Below, piece after piece: positions 6,767 to 11,096 of a DNA stretch of 11,096 nt. The position numbers were made by a program, and so were the translations under genes. The DNA comes from Bacteroidales bacterium (GTDB lineage: Bacteria > Bacteroidota > Bacteroidia > Bacteroidales > UBA4181). Every line of letters begins with the position of its first letter. Position 1 is the first letter of the stretch. The notes beneath the pieces were generated by a model. The model was not told the origin of the DNA. It worked only from the letters and a program-made list of their open reading frames with translations, and ran no database searches. The stretch covers positions 1 through 11,096 of the forward strand of contig JAITTD010000023.1 in NCBI GenBank assembly GCA_031287245.1. Reading direction: 5' to 3'.

Positions 6767-8479
6767 CTGAAAGTTTTCTATTTTCTGTTCTACGCTTATT
6801 GCCTCTTCATTCATCTCAATAGCCTGTTGGCAGGTTTGCGTGGCTTCGTTTATGCGTCCCGCCGCTACCAACAACTCGCACAGGTGGTCTATAATTTCAG
6901 GATTGTCACTGCCGCCATTTTTGATAGCCAGTTCAATCACATCAATGGCGGCGTCTATGTGTCCTAACTTGTAAAGCACCCAACCGTAGGTGTCCAAATA
7001 GGTGCTGTTGTCGGGTTCCAAGGCAATACATTTTTTGATGTGTTTTTCCGCCACGTCCAATTTTTCCTCTCTTACGGAAAGATAATAACTGTAATTGTTC
7101 AAAATCAGAGGATTATCCGGCATCATTTCGATGGCTTTTTCAAAAATTTCGTCCGATAAGTCATATTGTTTCAGGTCATTATAGGCTTCGCCGAGGAATA
7201 TCATGGATTGTATTTCAATTTTCCTGTCGGGCGTCTTCTCTTTTTTCAGACATTCAAGCGTTTGCACGAATGAAACAATGGCTTCGTCCGGTTTTTTCAG
7301 GATATACGCCGAAAAACCATGCAAAAAGTTAAACAGATAGTGTTTGTCAAAAAACTCCAGTGCTTTTGCCGATGATTCATAGAGCGTTTCGTTGTCTTGC
7401 AGGTAATTGAGGATGATTAACAACTGTTCCCACAGGAAAGCATTGGTAGGCACGCGGTCGGTGATGAACAGCAAATCTTCTCTGGCTTCTTTTAAGCGCT
7501 GTTGGCGCAGGTTTCGGTCGGCATTCACCATACGTACCCTGAAATTGTCGGGATATTTTTTGCCGAGTTGTTCTATCATATCGTCCAATTTGTGAACATA
7601 CTTGCGGGCAAAAGCCGTGTCGTTGGTCAGCGAGAGGTACAATTCCACTTTCAGGTCGGGATGGATGGTTTTGATGTCGTACATACGCTGCATCTCAGTC
7701 AGCACCTGGCTGTTGTTGCCGTATTCCTTGTAAAACTCAATCATGGATAGGTATCCAAGCGCATTTTCGGGGTCTGCCTCTAACAGTTTTCGGTAATTTT
7801 CCTGCGCTTCCTTTTCCTTGCCTGTGGAACTGTACAATTCGGCTAACAGTCCGTAAAATCTCAGTTCGTCAGGCAGTTCCTTGATGCTTTTGCGAAGTAA
7901 TTTTTCGGTCGCCTTGATATCGCCTTTTTTTGAATACGTTAAATACTGAACAATAGCCACTTCCATAGTGAATCCATACGTTTTTTCTATGAATTTTATT
8001 TCGTTCAGGGCTTTTTTGAATTGACCGGCTTCGAGATAAAGCATTGCCAAATCCATCCGCATATCGGTGTCGTCAGGTTTCAGTTTTACAATATCGCGAT
8101 ACACCAATACGGCGCTGTCCGCAAGTTGTGCGGCGCTGTACAGTTCGGCAAGGCGCAATTTGTACCATATATTTTTCGGATCCAATTGTGCGGCGCGGCG
8201 GGCGTTGCGCAAGGCTTCGGCTTCGTTGTTCGTAGCGATATAGATTTCGGACAGGGCAAAGAAGGCGACAGCGTCATTGGGATTAACTTCCGTGCAACGG
8301 GTAAACAAATTGGCGGCATTGGGCAAATTGCCCATCAGTTTCAGTTTGTTAGCCTCTATGAAATCATGTTCGTAGTCAATTCTTTGCTGCTCGTCAAATG
8401 TAGCAGGTGGCGCGGCAAAACTTTTGACAATCAGTAATTGACAAATGGAAAGAGTGAAAAATATGATTTTGTTTGTCAC
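6749..8479 (-). CDS. Secreted TPR-repeat protein
   Basis: This protein is built almost entirely of tetratricopeptide repeats and probably acts as a periplasmic protein-interaction scaffold; its partner is unknown. I choose the GTG at 8479, giving 576 residues, because it lies 10 bases after the dut stop and yields a clean Sec signal peptide: positive residue K4, a hydrophobic stretch (5-18) and cleavage near FAA (21-23). An ATG at 8584 would overlap dut by 95 bases and bury that signal. No lipobox is present. About eight TPR units are readable, for example near residues 35-135, 205-240 and 425-560, each ending in motifs such as DPKN, DPEN or EPDN. The last codons (SQL-stop) come from an 11-bp repeat array, so the natural C-terminus may be altered. 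From memory, Bacteroidales relatives have a DUF4292 gene and an EnvC-like peptidase gene downstream; neither is here. Confidence 0.85.
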   Translation of the reverse strand: MTNKIIFFTLSICQLLIVKSFAAPPATFDEQQRIDYEHDFIEANKLKLMGNLPNAANLFTRCTEVNPNDAVAFFALSEIYIATNNEAEALRNARRAAQLDPKNIWYKLRLAELYSAAQLADSAVLVYRDIVKLKPDDTDMRMDLAMLYLEAGQFKKALNEIKFIEKTYGFTMEVAIVQYLTYSKKGDIKATEKLLRKSIKELPDELRFYGLLAELYSSTGKEKEAQENYRKLLEADPENALGYLSMIEFYKEYGNNSQVLTEMQRMYDIKTIHPDLKVELYLSLTNDTAFARKYVHKLDDMIEQLGKKYPDNFRVRMVNADRNLRQQRLKEAREDLLFITDRVPTNAFLWEQLLIILNYLQDNETLYESSAKALEFFDKHYLFNFLHGFSAYILKKPDEAIVSFVQTLECLKKEKTPDRKIEIQSMIFLGEAYNDLKQYDLSDEIFEKAIEMMPDNPLILNNYSYYLSVREEKLDVAEKHIKKCIALEPDNSTYLDTYGWVLYKLGHIDAAIDVIELAIKNGGSDNPEIIDHLCELLVAAGRINEATQTCQQAIEMNEEAISVEQKIENFQKKSQL

Positions 8480-8489
8480 TTTTGAAAAA

Positions 8490-8924
8490 TTAATTTTTGC
8501 CGGTGTGACCAAAACCGCCTGCCCCTCGCTCGGTATCATCCAATTCGTTGCAGGCTTCCCATTCCACCGTTTCGTAGCGGGCAATCACCATTTGGGCAAT
8601 GCGTTCGCCGTCGTTGATGACAAAATCTTCCTGCGACAGATTGGCAACGATAATGCCTATTTCCCCACGATAGTCAGCGTCAATCGTGCCGGGCGTATTT
8701 AACAGGGTGATGCCCTTTTTGAGCGCCAAACCGCTTCTTGGGCGTATTTGCGCTTCATAACCCTGTGGTAGCGCAATGTACAAGCCTGTAGGAACAAGCG
8801 TACGTGCGCCAGAAGCCAGCGTCACCGGCGATTCCAAATTGGCGCGAATATCCATGCCCGCCGAAAGCAGTGTGCTGTACGAAGGAAGCGGGTGTTTTGA
8901 GTGATTGACTATTTTGACTTTCAT
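8490..8924 (-). CDS. dut: dUTP diphosphatase (dUTPase)
   Basis: This enzyme hydrolyses dUTP to dUMP and pyrophosphate, keeping uracil out of DNA and supplying dUMP for dTMP synthesis. It is the trimeric all-beta dUTPase type, and all five motifs are present in 144 residues: AGMDIRA (22-28), RPRSGLALK (61-69), LNTPGTIDADYRGEI (75-89, with D82 the likely catalytic Asp), GERIAQMVI (106-114) and RGAGGFGHTG (133-142). Length is normal. The ATG at 8924 directly abuts a 7-bp tandem repeat that fills nearly the whole gap to pheS, so initiation takes place on repeat-derived leader. It lies between pheS and the TPR gene in the same orientation, with the TPR start only 10 bases downstream. Confidence 0.97.
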   Translation of the reverse strand: MKVKIVNHSKHPLPSYSTLLSAGMDIRANLESPVTLASGARTLVPTGLYIALPQGYEAQIRPRSGLALKKGITLLNTPGTIDADYRGEIGIIVANLSQEDFVINDGERIAQMVIARYETVEWEACNELDDTERGAGGFGHTGKN

Positions 8925-8979
8925 GTTAAAGTTTAAAGTTTAAAGTTTAAGGTTTAAAGTTTAAGGTTTAAGGTTTAAG
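8925..8979. repeat. Heptanucleotide tandem repeat abutting the dut start codon
   Basis: One degenerate unit (gttaaa, 8925-8930) is followed by seven exact-length 7-bp units starting at 8931, 8938, 8945, 8952, 8959, 8966 and 8973, each gtttaaa or gtttaag. The array touches the dut ATG and fills 55 of the 67 bases between pheS and dut. On the dut transcript it reads as CTTAAAC or TTTAAAC units, an A/U-rich leader. Copy-number change by slippage would alter the leader length without touching coding sequence. Confidence 0.95.
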
Positions 8980-8991
8980 GCTAATTGGGGT

Positions 8992-10008
8992 TTAAATGGC
9001 GGCGGAAAATTGTTTTAAAAAGCGGACATCGTTTTCAAAATACATCCGAATGTCTTTGGTGCCGAAGCGCAACATTGCGATACGCTCAATGCCCATGCCG
9101 AAGGCGAAACCGGAATGTTTTTCAGAGTTGATACCGTTACTTTCCAGCACATTGGGATCAATCATTCCGCAACCCATGATTTCGAGCCATCCGGTGTGTT
9201 TGCAAAGGTTGCATCCCTTACCGTTGCAGGTGCAGGAAACATCCATCTCAGCCGATGGCTCTGTAAATGGGAAAAACGAAGGGCGAAGACGTATCTGTGT
9301 CTTCTCGCCGAACATTTCCCGCGCGAAAAACATCAGCGTTTGTTTTAGGTCGGCGAACGAAACCTTCTCTGCTACGTACAAGCCTTCCACCTGATGGAAA
9401 ATACAGTGCGACCGCGCCGAAATGACCTCATTGCGGAACACACGTCCGGGCATAATCATACGAATGGGCGGTTTCGTGGTTTCCATGACCCGCACCTGCA
9501 CCGACGAGGTGTGGGTGCGAAGAAGAATATCCGGTTGCTGCGCAATGAAGAAAGTGTCCTGCATATCGCGGGCAGGATGCTCCGGTGGAAAGTTCAGCGC
9601 GGAAAATACGTGCCAGTCGTCCTCCATCTCAGGTCCCTCGGCGACAGTAAAGCCTATACGAGCGAAAATGTCGCAAATCTCGTTGCGGACAATCGAGATA
9701 GGATGCCGCGAGCCAATCGCAATGCTCTCTCCGCTGCGCGTCAAGTCGTTGCCGGTCTCTGTCGTTTGGCGGCTTTCCATTTCGCCCTTGAACCGCTCGT
9801 AAGTGTTGGACAACAACACTTTCAGTTCGTTCAAACGCTGTCCCACCTCTTTTTTCTGCTCGTTGGCAACGTTTTTAAATTCATCAAAAAGACCATTCAA
9901 ACTGCCCTTTTTGCTCAGATATTTCAATCTGAAATCTTCCAATTCCGCTTGTGTAGCAACTTTGATATCGCTTACCTCTTTCTTTATCCGGTTTATTTTA
10001 TCCTGCAT
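8992..10008 (-). CDS. pheS: Phenylalanine--tRNA ligase alpha subunit
   Basis: PheS is the catalytic subunit of the alpha2-beta2 enzyme that charges tRNA-Phe. The 338 residues start with an N-terminal coiled coil (about 1-80) that binds the tRNA. The class II core follows from HPISIVRNE (102-110), with motif 2 at GRVFRNE and HQVEG (188-209) and motif 3 at GFAFGMGIERIAMLRFG (300-316, with R309). A Cys cluster C259, C261, C266, C269 lies in the insertion before LEIMGCGM. Length is normal. pheT is not adjacent, which is common in Bacteroidota. A good promoter lies just upstream, so pheS probably leads the pheS-dut-TPR transcript. The ATG at 10008 follows a very short leader, about 15 bases. Confidence 0.97.
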   Translation of the reverse strand: MQDKINRIKKEVSDIKVATQAELEDFRLKYLSKKGSLNGLFDEFKNVANEQKKEVGQRLNELKVLLSNTYERFKGEMESRQTTETGNDLTRSGESIAIGSRHPISIVRNEICDIFARIGFTVAEGPEMEDDWHVFSALNFPPEHPARDMQDTFFIAQQPDILLRTHTSSVQVRVMETTKPPIRMIMPGRVFRNEVISARSHCIFHQVEGLYVAEKVSFADLKQTLMFFAREMFGEKTQIRLRPSFFPFTEPSAEMDVSCTCNGKGCNLCKHTGWLEIMGCGMIDPNVLESNGINSEKHSGFAFGMGIERIAMLRFGTKDIRMYFENDVRFLKQFSAAI

Positions 10009-10028
10009 CTCGTTCCATTTTCAGGGGG

Positions 10029-10059
10029 CAAATGTAGGCATTATTTAAAAAATATCAAA
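10029..10059 (-). promoter_or_regulatory. pheS promoter, -33/-7 Bacteroidota type
   Basis: On the minus strand TTTG (10056-10059) and TACATTTG (10029-10036) are separated by 19 bases, a clean match to the Bacteroidota -33/-7 pattern. The -33 element overlaps the stop codon of the upstream lipoprotein gene. Transcription would start near 10023, leaving a leader of about 15 bases. Confidence 0.75.
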
Positions 10060-11083
10060 AATCAATGGTATAAATTTTCCCGATTGAGGCATCATCATAG
10101 CCAATTCCGTAAAGCAGATGCTGTTGTTTGTTATAAGAAATAGACCGTAACGATTGGTTCATCTTTAACAGTTTGACTGGATTGCCCTTCCAGTCAAAAA
10201 TCAATAACTTTTGCGACAGGAATACATCATCGCGAAGTGTAAGCGCTTCTCTTAACGTTTTTTCGTTGTACAGTACAAAAATGTATTCGTCATTGGATGT
10301 CACCGAGGGGACTCCTAATTTTGAATCTAACGAGAAATTCGGCTGATTTTGCTGCACATCCACAATCGGCAATATGCCAACATACTGAGTGATACGTGAG
10401 AATTGTTTGTAATCATAAATTTCGAAGGCATCACCATAAATTGAAAACCATGCCATTCTGTGTAACGCGGCAGATCCTGTACACAAGCCTTGCAATATGT
10501 GCGAAATGGTGCGTTGCGGAAAATCACGGAAGGTGATACTGTCGCCAAATTCCCGACATGTTCCAAATTCCGTATCACAGACCGAATACCGCTGTTGACC
10601 GTATTGGGAGGAAACAATGGATGTATCATCCCAAAACATCGAAACAAGATCTTCCGGCGTCTTTATTTTCTGCTGAAGAACTGCGGAATCATTGGACAAG
10701 GTATAGATGTAAATTTCTGCGCCAAAAGTACTTTTCACAAAAAAACAGGCATCCTCGAAAGATGCTCCTATATGCTGCACATCTAACAGTTCATTCGCGC
10801 CTCTTCCTTTTTTGAGAAAACGTTGAAACGCGCCGGTACGCATATTGTACACAGACAGCAAATCGTCGTAGTGTGGTTCCGAAAGCACGATCCAGTCGCC
10901 AAAAGAGTAAATAAAATCGGGTTTCCCCAAGGAATCGGCAGGATAATTCACCTCTATCAATTGCACCGTTTCCTGATGCTGAAACCGGTCACTTAGCAAT
11001 TGTGATGTAGGCGCAGACTGACAGGCTGATAGAAAAAACACGATCAATACCTGACAAAAATAATTCATTTCTTTAAAACGCAT
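10055..11083 (-). CDS. 6-bladed beta-propeller lipoprotein, BF2222/TolB-like type
   Basis: This 342-residue protein has a lipoprotein signal peptide: K4, hydrophobic residues 9-18 and the lipobox LSAC (18-21), so C21 should be lipidated. The rest is beta-rich, with several blade-like segments such as LLSVYNMRTGAFQRFLKKGR (75-94), followed by GANELLDV, and the C-terminal LLYGIGYDD. These fit the BF2222 family of 6-bladed (TolB-like) propeller lipoproteins common in Bacteroidales; their function is not known. The residues after C21 (QSAPTS) lack the acidic patch of the Bacteroidota surface-export signal, so I infer that it faces the periplasm. The ATG at 11083 is used, but M6 is an alternative. 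It is 46 bases upstream of pheS. Only 13 bases precede it, so its promoter is not visible. Confidence 0.78.
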   Translation of the reverse strand: MRFKEMNYFCQVLIVFFLSACQSAPTSQLLSDRFQHQETVQLIEVNYPADSLGKPDFIYSFGDWIVLSEPHYDDLLSVYNMRTGAFQRFLKKGRGANELLDVQHIGASFEDACFFVKSTFGAEIYIYTLSNDSAVLQQKIKTPEDLVSMFWDDTSIVSSQYGQQRYSVCDTEFGTCREFGDSITFRDFPQRTISHILQGLCTGSAALHRMAWFSIYGDAFEIYDYKQFSRITQYVGILPIVDVQQNQPNFSLDSKLGVPSVTSNDEYIFVLYNEKTLREALTLRDDVFLSQKLLIFDWKGNPVKLLKMNQSLRSISYNKQQHLLYGIGYDDASIGKIYTIDF

Positions 11084-11096
11084 AGTGTTATTTATT

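Noticed and set aside
6749..8584. ATG start of the TPR protein at 8584 (611 residues)
   Set aside because: Overlaps dut by 95 bases and places 35 residues before the signal peptide. GTG at 8479 fits the gene spacing and export signal better.

Overview
The window looks like a chromosomal segment from a Bacteroidota genome, most likely order Bacteroidales. The main reasons are four -7 elements of the form TAnnTTTG, two with a matching -33 TTTG; general lack of strong Shine-Dalgarno sequences; the gene order rsfS-ftsH-cdsA; and a lipoprotein with features of the BF2222/TolB-like propeller family. Nine of the ten genes lie on the minus strand. I see no rRNA, tRNA, CRISPR array or complete insertion sequence.

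Reading on the minus strand from right to left, the first block is a predicted outer-membrane or periplasmic beta-propeller lipoprotein (10055-11083), then pheS with its own promoter, dut, and a secreted TPR protein (6749-8479). The pheS-dut-TPR genes are closely spaced and probably co-transcribed. The second minus-strand block is yidC (own promoter), rsfS (own promoter), ftsH, a 67-residue DUF2007 protein and cdsA. It combines membrane-protein insertion (YidC), membrane proteolysis (FtsH), phospholipid precursor synthesis (CdsA) and ribosome silencing (RsfS), which suggests an envelope-growth cluster.

The single plus-strand gene, at 5784-6668, is an Rpn-type PD-(D/E)XK nuclease/putative transposase with its own promoter. 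It sits between the two blocks, convergent with the TPR gene and divergent from yidC. This is the one accessory-looking locus and a likely rearrangement point.

Short tandem repeats fill several of the gaps: six 21-bp units at the left edge (1-126), overlapping 7-bp units after cdsA (174-190), six 11-bp units between the nuclease and TPR genes (6692-6756), and about eight 7-bp units directly before the dut start codon (8925-8979). No non-coding stretch exceeds 300 bases. I found no clear new multi-gene system. The best leads are the 21-bp array of perfectly conserved dyads spaced two helical turns apart, the Rpn nuclease with a possible internal short product, and the repeats that touch the dut start and the TPR stop.
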